The notes under the pieces are model-generated. The model did not search any database and was not told where the DNA came from. It saw only the letters and a list, made by a program, of their open reading frames with translations. A DNA stretch of 64,000 nt from NCBI RefSeq assembly GCF_001039355.2, contig NW_019775397.1, positions 361,395-425,394 of the forward strand, written 5' to 3'. The position numbers and the translations under genes were made by a program. This DNA is from Lingula anatina. Taxonomy: Eukaryota; Brachiopoda; Lingulata; Lingulida; Lingulidae. Positions 38,301-48,555 of this stretch are shown one piece after another. How positions within the stretch are numbered: position 1 is the stretch's first letter; every line of letters begins with the position of its first letter.

Positions 38301-38677
38301 TAGTGCAAATATCATTGCCTAACAGATTAAATCTCAGCTCCAAGGTTTAATTGCTGGGCTCCTGTAGTGACAGGGGGTATGGAGGCAGGGAGACCATCAT
38401 GGAATTAGTGGCATATTGCTTTTCCAGTGGGGTGGGGCATATTTAGGCGGCAGATCAGCTAGTACTTGGATCATCTATTCTGAATGACCCCTTTGGTAAA
38501 ACTTGGACATGTGTCTAACAACTCATCACTTTTCCAGGAGCCTTGGCTGGAGCCAATGCTAGCATTCTGTCCTATGCTGGCTCTCTGCCTGTGAATGGAG
38601 CAGCATGGGGAATCATGAGGATCTCTCAACCAATCAGCTGTCTGGATATTCTGAAGTTACATGTCAATATGGTGTAG
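26165..38677 (+). CDS. PHGDH: D-3-phosphoglycerate dehydrogenase
   Basis: Eleven coding exons, all with GT/AG borders and matching phases: 26165-26299, 27950-28101, 28438-28503, 29138-29291, 29677-29809, 30046-30194, 30749-30901, 31175-31313, 34064-34191, 35492-35720 and 38538-38677. They give 525 codons (human PHGDH is 533). The enzyme oxidises 3-phosphoglycerate with NAD in the first step of cytosolic serine synthesis. Visible landmarks: '[11 protein letters not shown]' (~69-79), Rossmann 'GLGRIG' (151-156) followed by the acidic 'GFDP' strand end (D174), and the catalytic set R235 ('NVARGG'), E264 ('EPP') and H282 ('PHLGA'). The C-terminal ~200 residues form the extra regulatory/substrate-type region of animal PHGDH. 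Intron 8 holds a long dispersed repeat. Intron 10 holds an antisense gene and an exon 10 fragment. Each splice site was picked by eye; frame closure through all eleven exons supports them. Confidence 0.93.
28187..28235. repeat. (ATT)n microsatellite in PHGDH intron 2
   Basis: About 16 uninterrupted ATT units, between exons 2 and 3. Confidence 0.95.
29463..29507. repeat. (ATT)n microsatellite in PHGDH intron 4
   Basis: About 14 ATT units, ~170 bases before exon 5. Confidence 0.95.
32651..33913 (+). repeat. Long dispersed repeat, copy 1 (in PHGDH intron 8)
   Basis: Aligns along its length with 59271-61077 in the same orientation. It starts at 'atgtacagacacagatgtg' and ends at 'ctgccttgttac'. 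Near its start a ~160-bp unit ('caggtcaagttcgaaaatca...') is repeated twice (32767 and 32926); the other copy has three. No coding frame, TIR or target duplication was identified, so the class is unknown. Confidence 0.8.
33943..34015. repeat. (AT)n microsatellite next to PHGDH exon 9
   Basis: A 73-base TA run ending ~50 bases before the exon 9 acceptor. The 133-codon frame crossing it is a microsatellite artefact joined to exon 9. Confidence 0.95.
34700..34739. repeat. (AT)n microsatellite in PHGDH intron 9
   Basis: Pure TA run of about 20 units. Confidence 0.95.
35269..35305. repeat. (TTTA)n microsatellite in PHGDH intron 9
   Basis: About nine ATTT units. A second, longer run of the same unit lies after the gene at 38960-39003. 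Confidence 0.95.
35830..37035 (-). CDS. Death-effector-domain protein, nested antisense in PHGDH intron 10
   Basis: Three coding exons on the minus strand, 37035-36645, 36222-36187 and 35948-35830, with consensus borders (gag|gtacta, tttcag|agg, gatg|gtaagg, tgcag|atg). All joins are phase 1, giving 181 codons to TGA. The start is preceded by an in-frame TAA. A further acceptor ('ttattgtag') at 37073 implies an upstream untranslated exon. Residues ~29-108 resemble a death effector domain: amphipathic helices ending '[11 protein letters not shown]' and '[13 protein letters not shown]', matching the FADD/caspase-8 pattern of a LF-x-x-L-E-x helix then an L-x-x-L-L helix. A Cys-rich 'CTCTC' precedes it. 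A basic 'SRKRKR' at ~125 could be a nuclear signal, and the tail is very acidic. Such domains self-associate in apoptosis and immune signalling; partners are unknown. An N at 35787 just beyond the stop means the placement depends on a contig join. Confidence 0.68.
37939..38317 (+). pseudogene. Partial copy of PHGDH exon 10, interrupted by a MITE
   Basis: From 'gctcagattaacggagcc' onward this repeats the last ~115 bases of exon 10, its donor ('gtggcag|gtaggtgg') and ~60 bases of intron. The first 80 bases are identical to 35608-35690. The acceptor and the exon start are missing, so it cannot be spliced as a normal exon. A 215-bp MITE sits inside at 38023-38237. Past the insertion the match has several substitutions and a 1-base deletion, so it is more decayed there than before it. 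Confidence 0.85.
38023..38237. mobile_element. PIF/Harbinger-like MITE in the exon 10 fragment
   Basis: 215 bp, with ends 'GGGCGCATTCCCATAG' and, on the complementary strand, 'GACCCCAATCCCAGAG'. TAA on each side (38020-38022 and 38238-38240) is the target duplication. The intact exon 10 at 35698-35720 shows the corresponding empty site ('CTCAGG'). A 3-bp TAA/TTA duplication and G-rich termini are typical of PIF/Harbinger MITEs. No coding capacity. Confidence 0.8.
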
Positions 38678-38959
38678 CAGGTGGCATTCTAGATGACCTT
38701 TGGCCTGGTTTGACCTTTGACATTATTTGACTTGGGACCTTGTGGAAAGCATACAAATGAAGGGTCACAAGTGCTGTTGAAAAACTTGAGTGTTGATTTG
38801 TGGTCAGTCACATTAAGTGATATACCACTTGGTCTCATCATAAGAACTTCATGAATAGCATATATATGATAAAATTTAATGAGACAATATTAAAGGGTAA
38901 CATATTGTATTTATTCGATTAATTAATCATTTCAAGTTACATTTTTAATGTATTCATTT

Positions 38960-39002
<43 letters not shown>

Positions 39003-41399
39003 TTAGGATTAACTAAATTCAACATGCATAATATATATGTATATATAGGCCAAGGATAAGGTGAACAGGGTTTTCCTGTGAATCATAGCACAAAAGGAAT
39101 AAGAAAATTTAAAAATTATTATGAGTCTCAATATATAGAGAGGGACCAATGTCAGAGCAGTGCATTTACATGTCATATATAATTTTTCATGTTCTTCCAT
39201 GTAAAAAAAAAAACAAAAAAAAAAAAACAGTTGTCCAATAGGCATAGATGACTAAGAAGAGTTATTTTTAAATTTTTATTCAGGTAAATATGTGACCTAC
39301 ATGTATGCTCCTATTTCCAATACACTTACCAATACAATTTAACAGCATCATGTCATAAATAACTACTGCACTAAGAGTAAACTTTTGTGTGTGCTGAAAT
39401 ATTGGGACCAATCTCTGTCTAACACTTTTTGCTGGATTAATTTGAGTAAATAAAATCATAATTATTTGAATCAGTATATTTATAGGCCCCTATAATTTAT
39501 TTTTATTTCCAGTGCTATGATTTATTCTGTAAAGTAAGTTTATAACGGCATGCCTTGAGGACCAGTATGATGTTTGTAATATGTAGAATTTAAATATTTC
39601 ATCACAGACACTTTATCAAACAAAGGGAGAATTTATTATACGCAATTCTTGATAAGGGACCACTAGTAAATTGATAGGTTTTCACACATTTGTTTTTCCC
39701 TATTTTTTCAATGTCTTATAAGCAAATTACATGTTCCAATCATGGAATTTATTGTTGAATTTGAAATATTTAAGTAGTCTTTAAATAATATAATTATTAT
39801 TTTCATGAACTGTTGACTTAAGTAGAATCTCAAAAAAAAATCATGTCATTTTGTATTTGAAAAAAAAAAACTAAACAATTAGGACAGACAAAAATGATAA
39901 CTTGGGTGACTTTGTCAACAAAGTTGGTTATCAATATTTGTTTTTCAAACATATGTCATTTAATGAGCACAGAAGCAAAATATCCAGGTCAGTCAGCACT
40001 GTAAGGGGGTTAAAATGCCTTATTTTCTAAAAATAGGGATCGGAAGTGCTCGTTTACCGTTTTATCAATTTGCCTGGCCTTGTGTCACATAAAGTATATG
40101 CACTTGTTCAAACTGTATAAAAATGACCCAATGTTTCTTCAGTTTGTTTTGGAAAATTCACGAAATCTCTGGAAATGCACTCTTAGTATATGCGTTTACA
40201 CTCATTCAGAAAGGTACAAAAGTACAAAAGTACAAAATTTCATTTAAGTTGTTAAAATAACAATTCACCAAACGCCACCTGGGGGGGGGGGGTGATTGCA
40301 GGCACAAGAAATTGTTCTAGAGGACCAAAACGTGGAGCGGTTTGATTTATTAAAAGTGCTATTCCAGAAATATTTTCCCTACTGCAACGTCTTTTCTTCC
40401 CCCCGTACGGTACCTCGTGTTTGTCTCTTTTTTGACCTCAATTTTAGTTTAGAACAATAGAAAATTGTATGATACTGCGTGCTAGCTCACTTCCGTGTTA
40501 TCTATTTTATTAATTGATTATTTATTATTATGGAAGATAAAGGAGCTATGTTACAGGTAAGTGCCCCTCTCATCCTCCCCTTGGTGCGACATTGTAGACG
40601 CTTATCACGAGTTTGTTCCTTCATGTAAATACAATATAACATTAGTCTATCTAATATGCATATGCATTTATCTCCTTTTTACAGTATGAACATTCCATGC
40701 GATAAGATTAATTTTGATTAATTATTTATCACTTCGCCATGTCGCAACAACCACAATACCCGAATTGAACAAATTACATGTCGCAACTAACACAATCTCG
40801 AAGTTTAACATTGATTCAACTAGCAGAATGAGTGGCATACAATGACCATTATTTGTTACCTTAAACATAAAATTTCAAAAAAATTAAAGATAAGAAAATA
40901 TAATTTTCAATTTAATATTAATCACATATTGGAAAAAGCTGTACATAACGCCTCTCTCTTTAACAGCATCATTCGAAACATTCTGAATCAATTTCTTCCA
41001 GGTTTAACTCGTAACACCGACTGAAATAATTTGTAAATTATTAGTCGTTTGGCATATATAAATATTTACAGAATACAAAATTCTAAGTAGGCATACTGAT
41101 GCCAACTTTATATTCTATCATACTGGCTCCTTCTGCACTTCCCGACGAGAAACATGAAACCGTCCTGAAAAAAAGCCAACAGTTAATGACACTTTATTTG
41201 TATTTATTGACAGCAATAACTTTCAATTAATTTTCAGTAATACCTTATTTTATGCATTTTACTCAAAGAATCATGTTTTCTCACTCCAGACGTGGTAGGC
41301 CTACATGACTTTTGACTTTGTCATTAGGATTTTTTTTAAAGTCAAGTTTAAAATATAAAACAATGAGACCTAAAAAAAGTTTTGTTCATCTATCATATC
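38678..41399. other. PHGDH 3' region and spacer
   Basis: PHGDH 3' UTR of unknown length. A (TTTA)n run lies at 38960-39003 and an AATAAA at 39449-39454. The remainder is AT-rich with a G-run near 40281. Apart from the candidate mini-exon at 40530 no gene is seen. Confidence 0.5.
40530..40556 (+). CDS. Possible first coding mini-exon (weak)
   Basis: ATG followed by eight codons ('MEDKGAMLQ') ends exactly at a strong donor CAG|GTAAGTG. The composition just upstream changes from AT-rich to mixed. No downstream exon in phase 0 was found before the transposon cluster, so this may be chance. Recorded because a short first exon would otherwise be missed. Confidence 0.2.
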
Positions 41400-42050
41400 A
41401 TTGCCTGATTTTGATTTTTAAAATGCAACAAGAGCCTTCAGAGCAGTACAAAGAGCGTTCAGGGCTTATGCTGGCCCAAGCATGAAACACTGAATCTAAG
41501 ACCCCATTCCCAGAGATAAGATCGATCCAACTAGATCGACCTAACTCCCTGGGGGTTCACGCTAAATAGGGGCCTAGCTGTCAGCCGAGCGGGAACGAAA
41601 GTTAATTACCCCCCTACAGCTTGTAGTAGGCGGGACGGACATTTAAGCCGGATTATCTGACAGTAATTTAGTGAGACTTCCCACGGGGATAGATCGATCT
41701 AAAAACTATGGGAATGCGCCCTAACATAGTTTGTCTGCTGGTTGGACGGGCATTTGTCAAAAGTTTTGACAAAACATTCCACACATTTTCTATTATGTTT
41801 GCATCCGGACTCTGGGCAGGCCACAGCACCCTGCGAATGTCCTGTTGGTCAAACCAATCATCAGCTGCTCTGGGTCTGTGACAAAGAGCACTGTCATCCT
41901 GGTGAACAAATGGATAATTCCTGTCACCAAACATGCGCCAGTAAAGTGTAAACGTCTCAGCAACAGAATAAGAAACACGCTGATTAAGACTTTAAAATTG
42001 TATTAAAACATTAACACCAACGATAACACGAGTTGCAATGGATTCTTCAG
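41400..42050 (-). pseudogene. Tc1-type transposase C-terminal fragment, split by a MITE
   Basis: Reading on the minus strand from about 41990, the frame shows 'YWRMFGDRNYPFVHQDDSA', then 'DWFDQQDIRRVLWPAQSP' and 'DANIIENVW', the last two catalytic blocks of a Tc1-family DDE_3 transposase (aspartate in 'QDD', the final glutamate in 'IIENVW'). The frame runs into the MITE at 41721 and resumes beyond 41500. The N-terminal half is absent. It is unrelated to the Tc1-like element at 4983 at nucleotide level as far as I can see. Confidence 0.75.
41500..41721. mobile_element. PIF/Harbinger-like MITE inside a transposase fragment
   Basis: 222 bp, inverted relative to the copy at 38023-38237. The ends are 'GACCCCATTCCCAGAG' and 'CTATGGGAATGCGCCC', with a TAA target duplication at 41497-41499 and 41722-41724. 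Removing it joins the flanking transposase frame in phase. Confidence 0.8.
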
Positions 42051-42440
42051 CGGAAAACTAGGTCACAAGACAAGCCACACTGGCGCGACCATTTTTCTTC
42101 TTTCTCTCTCTCTTTTTTATATACATATATAAATAGTTCAACGCTTTAAACTACAATATCTATTGAACTAAATTAACTTAATTGTTTATAAACATCCCTC
42201 AAAGTTCTAAATACATAAACTAATATGTCAACAATAGCCAGTGAGGGGTAGACTACCCTCTGCTGGATGTTAGATGTGACAGTTGGGCATTATTCTGGCC
42301 CTTTCCTAACTTGTCATATGTGTCTCTAAATTGAAACTATTGATACATGACACAGTCCTGTAAATATTTCGGTTCACGTCTTTGTCTGGTAGACTTCCTT
42401 GGAGATGTTGGTGGAAGATTATTGGTCTCTCGTGACAATG
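42051..42440. other. Unassigned sequence beside the Ty3-type relic
   Basis: Could include the 3' untranslated part or LTR of the minus-strand retroelement, but no matching LTR was found on the other side. No gene seen. Confidence 0.3.
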
Positions 42441-42876
42441 TCTCATTTATTGTTGTACATGTATCTACACTGTACTTGATTGTCAGGTTCTAGTGCTGAT
42501 GTTTCTATCTCATCACTGGCAGGGAGAGAAAGGGCATGTGGAATAAATGGCTGCGCAGGAGATGAAGTCTGAGAGGTTTCACTTTTGTCTTTTTCATTGT
42601 CAGAAGCCTCCCCATCTGAACTTTGATTGTGTCGCAAATAATCAGAAGATGAAAGAGTGTCATTTTGGAACTTTGTAGCATTCTGATAACTTTACTCTGT
42701 AGGAATTCGCTCTGAGTTGAGATCCTGTAAATTTACGAATGTTGCACCACTGTCCATCAACTGACGTGACTAAATATCTATCACGGCCTTTTAATTTGGA
42801 GCGGTCAGAATATAAATACACCACGCAAGTCTCCGACTGCAACTTCACACAAACTAACATTTTCTTTGCTGGGAGC

Positions 42877-43740
42877 CTAAGATTGTTCACTATGTGGGTG
42901 GTTTGTGACCCGTCGCCTATGTTGCTCAATTATCAGATCTGGGTCTACCATGGGTAACTGTGTACAAGTAAATTGATCCCTCTGAGTCCACATTTCACGT
43001 GCTGACAACCCTGTTCCTTGGATGCCGGTATTGAGTCTAGCTGTAACAACGGCTAATTTGGTAGCTGAAATTGGCGCTCCTGACGGATCCGACAGCAACA
43101 GCTCAACTTGTAGTTCTTGTACAGCTCTTTCCGCTATTGGGTTTTTGTTAATATTCTTTATGCGTCCAACTTCAATGCATAAATGATGTTGTTTCAGTAG
43201 ATCATTCTTCACAAAGGCTTGAAACCCTATTCCAGGATCAGTACGAACAACAGCAGTGGGACCAACTAGGGGAAGTAAGCCAACGCATAGCTGGATTAGA
43301 GCATTGCAAAGGGTTTGGTGACGCTCATCTTCTATAAGGCATGGTGTAGTAAAGGAAGTCACACACTCACGAACTACGAGAATAAGCTGGCGTTCTCGTT
43401 TAATGACGTCTGCTGCAAATGTGTAACCTATGGCGTTTGGAGGATCGGTAGTTGACTGCTGAAGTAATGCCTTAGGGAACTGCTGTAAAGATGCACAGTG
43501 GTGACGTGTGGGTTACACGCTGGAGCGCATTGTCCAGATCAAAAGCATAGAAGTATCTCTGAGAAACTATCTTCAGCTGGTAGCAACTTGGATGGTTTAG
43601 TCTGATGTGTAAAGGGCGCTTCAAGGGACCACAATGCGCTCCCTACTGGGTGATATTGGTTTATCCTGTTTAACGACAACAAGGCCATCCCGTGCAATCG
43701 TGCAGACATTCAAGTAGCGCTTTACATCTTTGACATTAGT
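42877..43740 (-). pseudogene. Ty3-type integrase remnant
   Basis: The frames together show the three acidic positions of a retroelement integrase core. The first Asp is in 'YTFAADVIKR' (about 43400), the second in 'VVRTDPGIGF' (about 43245) and the Glu in 'NPIAERAVQEL' (about 43130). The stretch upstream of 43362 is split by stops. A C-terminal piece with a short beta-rich module continues to 42660. Integrases insert the cDNA copy; this one is disabled. Confidence 0.65.

Positions 43741-43743
<3 letters not shown>

Positions 43744-43793
<50 letters not shown>
43744..43793. repeat. 50-base T homopolymer inside the Ty3-type relic
   Basis: Uninterrupted T-run, hence A on the coding strand of the retroelement, lying between its RNase H and integrase frames. 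It could be a homopolymer expansion or the tail of an inserted retroposon whose body is gone. Confidence 0.9.
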
Positions 43794-43796
<3 letters not shown>

Positions 43797-45540
43797 GACG
43801 AGTTCCCAGACGGAGATGAGCATGAGTTTTACGCAAATCACTGCATACAGATTGGGCCTTTAGCCACCTGTTGGTGAAGGGAAGTCTTGTAGCGCCTGTC
43901 AAGATGTCTTGTGTGGTAATGCTACGGACAACAGAGTCTTCTAATTGCCGTACAAATGTACAAACTTGACAACCCTCAACTTCACACTCAGGAGCATTAT
44001 GGCATGTAAAATCAGATGGAGTGTTTGCTTGTCCAGATAAGTGGCGTATACCCACTTGGAAGTGACTAGCTGTAGATAAGACGGTTGCAACACGCGCACT
44101 CGATGAAAATTGCCCTCTGCATAACTTTTCATAAGCCTGTACACATGGTTTGCTATCAGTTAGTATACAAGCCTGATGCTGGTACTGGGTGATATATAGA
44201 CTGAAGTGTTTTGTGGCTGCAGCAATACAGAGTGCTTCAATTTCACAAGGAATCCATGTTGTCTGTCTTTTTCGTAACTTGGCACTGAAGTAGCCGGCAA
44301 GGTGCAGTTTATAATGTCTAGTAACATATACATAGTGGCACCGAGACCATGGTTTTTCACAGCACCGTCTGTCACAATCCATAGCTGGTCTTCTGGTCGT
44401 GGTAGTAAGATTGACTTGTTGGAAGACAATGACGTTTGTGCCGCAGCAAAGGCGTCTTGCAAGTTTTCACTCCACTTGATCTTGTTCTTGGACTGGAGAC
44501 CCGCAGTGGATTGCTCTAGTGGATCGAGTATTTGAGCAGCATTGGGTATTACTCTGGCTAAGACATTGAATGCGCCGATAAATGATCTTATTCCACTGAC
44601 TGTCTCAGGCGGGGGGCAATTTGATAGTGCACGGTGAGGACTGACATGGATACTTCCACTGGCCCAAACCCATCCTAAGACAACAGTTTGTCTCGGAGCA
44701 AAAATGGTTTTTGCAGCTGCAAGATTTAGGCCATTAGAGCTAAGGGCCTCCAAGAAACGCTTCCAGTTGTTGTACAATTGTGAAGGTGTGTCGCCACTGC
44801 ACTAAAGATCATCAGCTAATTTAGTGACTATGCCAATGCTGTTTCTGATCCAGGCATCCCCATGGCACATCGGGTATATACTCTAACACCACGGAAAGGA
44901 GTTGCAATACCACAGTACTTCATGGACTCCTTTGAGAGGGGAATTTGTTAAAATGCACTAGTTAGGTCTGACACAATGGTGAACTTCCAGCGTGCTATGG
45001 TTTGCAGTGTTGAATTGACATCTGGCAAGAGGGAAGGTTGTGGTTTGTAATATTGCCCTACCTCAGCGAATGCTGTAACTAATCTGAAGCCGCCATTGGG
45101 TTTTCTCACGAGGAAGGAAGGGTTCAGATATTCCGCCACGACACCAACGTTCTCTGGTCTGGCAAAGATGCCGAAAGCTTCAAGGTCATTAAATTTACTC
45201 TGTAGTTCATCCAACTTACCCTAGAGTATTGGGGAATCCACCCTTTTCGTTGTGGTGGCAGTACGTTTCCCATGTTCACAATATTAATGGCCTTAAAGGG
45301 ACCTGATGCTCCATTGTATCCCTTATAGTGTGGGTCGAATACCTGGCTAAACCTTGAGTGAAGTTGCCTGAATTGGGAGTGGATCTGTTCTGGAAGTATA
45401 TTATCCTGGTCAAGTTGGATGGCAACAGGATGATCACATGCCTTGGGCTCAGTAACGCAATTAGAAGGTCCTTGGTTCAAAGGTGCTTCTGTATTGTAAG
45501 TACTGTCGGAAGAAAAAAAACCTGTAGCACCTAACAAAAA
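43794..45540 (-). pseudogene. Ty3-type reverse transcriptase and RNase H remnant
   Basis: RT signs on the minus strand: a '[19 protein letters not shown]' block (~45090), '[13 protein letters not shown]' with the first catalytic Asp (~44965), '[13 protein letters not shown]' (~44880), then a degraded 'LADDL' box (~44805) beside stops. RNase H/connection follows with 'SENLQDAFAAAQ' (~44470), 'WIVTDGAVKNHGLGA' (~44370) and 'WIPCEIEAL' (~44250). At least two frameshifts and one in-frame stop separate the parts. No functional polyprotein is possible. Confidence 0.7.
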
Positions 45541-45881
45541 TGCTCATGTTTTTTAACAATCTTGGCTCAGTGGTTGTATTTTGAATCCTTATCCCCCCAT
45601 CAATGCTTGACACCATGGCTGGGCTTGGCCATTGTTGTGCGACCTTGGACACAGAGGAGTAGTCTGATCTGGGCTCGATGGCTAGAGATGATAATGGCCT
45701 AATTCCTCTGGGATTTTAAGTTCAATATAATCTCCCGGCCACCCGGTAGACTGAGTAGGAGCACGCAGTTGCCATCTGACTGAAAAACACATGCCTCTTC
45801 CTTGACTTTCAACTTATCTATATAGCCCCTGCGTGTTACATAAAGTAAAAACATTTCTCAATCATCCCACAGAAATTTCCA

Positions 45882-46604
45882 CTATGGCTTATCACGGCAG
45901 CTTACTTGATTTTGGACCATCCGATAGACGATTCAACATCAACAGTTTGCGTTAGGCATCGGAATCCCAAAGGACAAAAGCAGCGCTTGCTATGGCTAAT
46001 GCTCAGTTGGAATTCGAAGAAGCGGAAACCGCACTATGGCGTCGATACCGTGAGCAAGAACTAAAAGATGAAATGAGAAAGCTTTCTCTCCGAGCCCAGG
46101 TGAGACGGCGGGAAATTGAGGCTGAAATTCAGGAAGATACATTTTTATTGGAATACAACTTCACGATTGATCACTACTTTAATTCCATGGAAGAAGGTAA
46201 CCTTGATACTATTGATGCACATAATATGACAAATTCTGATCATGTTTCTCATCAACATATCAGTGCGCAACAGCAACAGCAGAGTGCAACAGTGGTCACG
46301 CATGAATGCACATCACCCGCATTCCACGCAACAGCTTCAGCAATTAGAAGTGTCATATGAGACGGAGCCCACTCAACAGAAACCGATGTCAAGGACAAAT
46401 CAATCACAGAAGTCCCCTACGGCAGCACAGTCGTCACAACCGTCACAGCTACAGCAACCGTACTGTGTGCCATCCTATACAGATCCATCGATGACATTTA
46501 GCCTCAACCCATGCAACAGAATATACACCGATGTCAGCGCAGTCAACTGGTGTCAGTCAACTGGTGTCTACCGTAGAGCAATAATCTCAGCTAACCATGA
46601 ATGA
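45882..46604 (+). pseudogene. BEL/Pao gag N-terminal remnant
   Basis: A charged coiled-coil-like start of BEL gag type (Glu/Arg-rich, 'EFEEAETALWRRYREQE'). A stop lies after ~23 codons and a frame change near 46360, after which a Gln/Ser-rich stretch continues to 46604. Confidence 0.55.
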
Positions 46605-46668
46605 CTAAGTAACACCCTTACTTCAACAACAACAACGAGCCTTACAAGAAATCACGCTCAACCAAGAA

Positions 46669-47512
46669 ATGCCCAAACGTGAGTACTTGTATTTCAATGG
46701 TGATCCCGTATCATACCATACTTTCATCACAAACTTTGAGACTAATATTGAAGAAAGAGTACCAGACTTTAGAAGTAAACTATCATACCTCATAAAGTAC
46801 TGCACAGGTGAAGCCAAAGAAGCCATAAAAGGCTGTGTCATACTTGAACCAGAGGAAGATTATTTCCAGGCTAGAAACATATTACAGACTCATTTCGGAC
46901 AAAAACACATCATCATCATCAAATCTGTTGGAGAAAATAGGAACAGGTCCTCTCATTAAAGCGTCATTAAAGCCGGATGTGAAAACTAAGTCAAAGGTCA
47001 GTAGCCATAAGTCGTCCTATATGACCACTCCCCTAGCCACTACCGTTCACCCTGCCCAGAAAAGCAACAGTTACTCCAACAAGTCCCAGCCATCGTCAGT
47101 CCAGAGAGACCCGTGTGTGTTTTGCTCTGGAAATCATTCTATCAAGCAATGTTTTAAATTTGCTAAAATGAAATACAGCGATAGGAAAAATTTTGTGTCG
47201 GAAAACAAACTGCGTTTCAATTGTCTTCAGTCCAACCCTCCACACACGGCGAAAACGGGTCAATGGAAACAATTGTGCCAAGTCCCTGGATGTGGCAAGC
47301 GACATCAAGCGTTACTACACCCACCCTGTGTACCTGTCAACAGCCCCTCACTGCAACTTGAGCCTGGTGCCAACGCTACGTCTGTTGTTACTGACCCCAT
47401 GGTTGCAGTCCAGAGTGCTGCGGTAGCGACCACTCGGAACTACTCGGATGTCTCCGCACTCGACAATAACCTCGGACGTAATACGGAGGCAGACATATTT
47501 GATTGTTGATTG
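46669..47512 (+). pseudogene. BEL/Pao gag C-terminal part with zinc-binding motif
   Basis: 'YFNGDPVSYHTFITNFE' opens the Pao gag conserved domain (DUF1759-like). A frameshift near 46900 follows. Then the Cys/His cluster 'CVFCSGNHSIKQC' and 'CQVPGCGKRH' appears, typical of Pao nucleocapsid. It would bind element RNA in the particle. Confidence 0.65.
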
Positions 47513-47859
47513 TTGGGAAGGAACTACTTTCAACCTCGCGCTAATTTAAACCTAATTCTTTCAACGCCTGTATCTATTTATCTTTTAAATCAAAGTCAAT
47601 CTTAGTGCATTGTTTGGCAAACTGTAAAGCATCATAAAAATCAGGGGTATTGACAGCCATCTTTATGAGCGTAATGATCGATTGAGTGAGAAGGCATTTC
47701 CGGCGGACAAAATGCATGGATTTGGTGCATATTTCTCCGCCTATCACATCCGAGGTTAGTATGGAGCTTGCGGAATGAGCCGAGGATTGCCGATTGGGTA
47801 GCGACAGGAAGAAGAATCAGTCTACAGATTGTCCCAGTGACAGTGAGCGCCGGCAATGG

Positions 47860-48546
47860 TGGACCGATTATTGAAACTTATATGCATTTCTAGACAATGG
47901 ATCTGATCACAGTTTATGTTTACACAGTTTAGCTGAAAAGTTAGGTGCCACAGGGAAACCTATCCAGTACAGTGTCAGTACAGTCAACGATGAAAGTTGC
48001 GTAAACCAAGGGCAAGAAGTACAGCTAGAAGTTAAAGCTATCAACAGCCAGCAAGGATTGATGCTAGATCAAGTTTGGACGACCGACAGACTACCCATCT
48101 GTGAGACGAACATTCCAAATAACTCCGACATTTCAGAGCGGAGCCATTTGAAAGATGTGCAACTGCCAGAGCTAGATGACAAAACAGTTGCCATTCTCGT
48201 CGGCAATGATCACCCTGAAGCCCATTGGCGCATAGAAGAGAGACGAGGAGATAAAAAACAACCGTACGCGATCCGAACGATTTTAGGATGGACTATATTA
48301 GGTCCAATTAAAAGACCAAATGATGGTGACGCCACGGTTAATTTCATCCATGCAGACCAGGTACTCGATGTGAGTTCCCTGAGAGGCTGCGATTCCATTT
48401 CTACCCAACTAAGCAAGATTTACAACAGTGAAATCAGTGAGTCTTCAGTCAGAAGCAACCAGTGCATGTCATTAGAAGATAAGAAAGCGAAGGTATTTGT
48501 TGACGGACATTACCAAGTTTCCCTTCCTTGGAAGTCAGACTCGTAG
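47860..48546 (+). pseudogene. BEL/Pao aspartic protease (A17-type) region
   Basis: The active-site-like 'FLDNGSDHSLC' (catalytic Asp, with N in place of the common S/T) sits at about 47887. It is followed by the A17-family downstream block 'ILVGNDHPEAHW' and 'RTILGWTILGPI' up to 48330. The frame from 48058 is open, but the start joins upstream gag only through frameshifts. Confidence 0.65.
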
Positions 48547-48555
48547 TCCCTTACN

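Larger units (their letters stand above)
42443..45660 (-). mobile_element. Degenerate Ty3/gypsy-type retroelement (pol part)
   Basis: Minus-strand frames in the order expected of Ty3-type pol: pre-RT and RT (45540-44780), RNase H (44780-43795), integrase (43740-42880) and a C-terminal tail (42660-42443). All are broken by stops and frameshifts. A 50-base T-run (A on the coding strand) sits between RNase H and integrase. No LTR pair was found. It lies head-to-head with the BEL/Pao relic starting at 45781. Confidence 0.75.
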
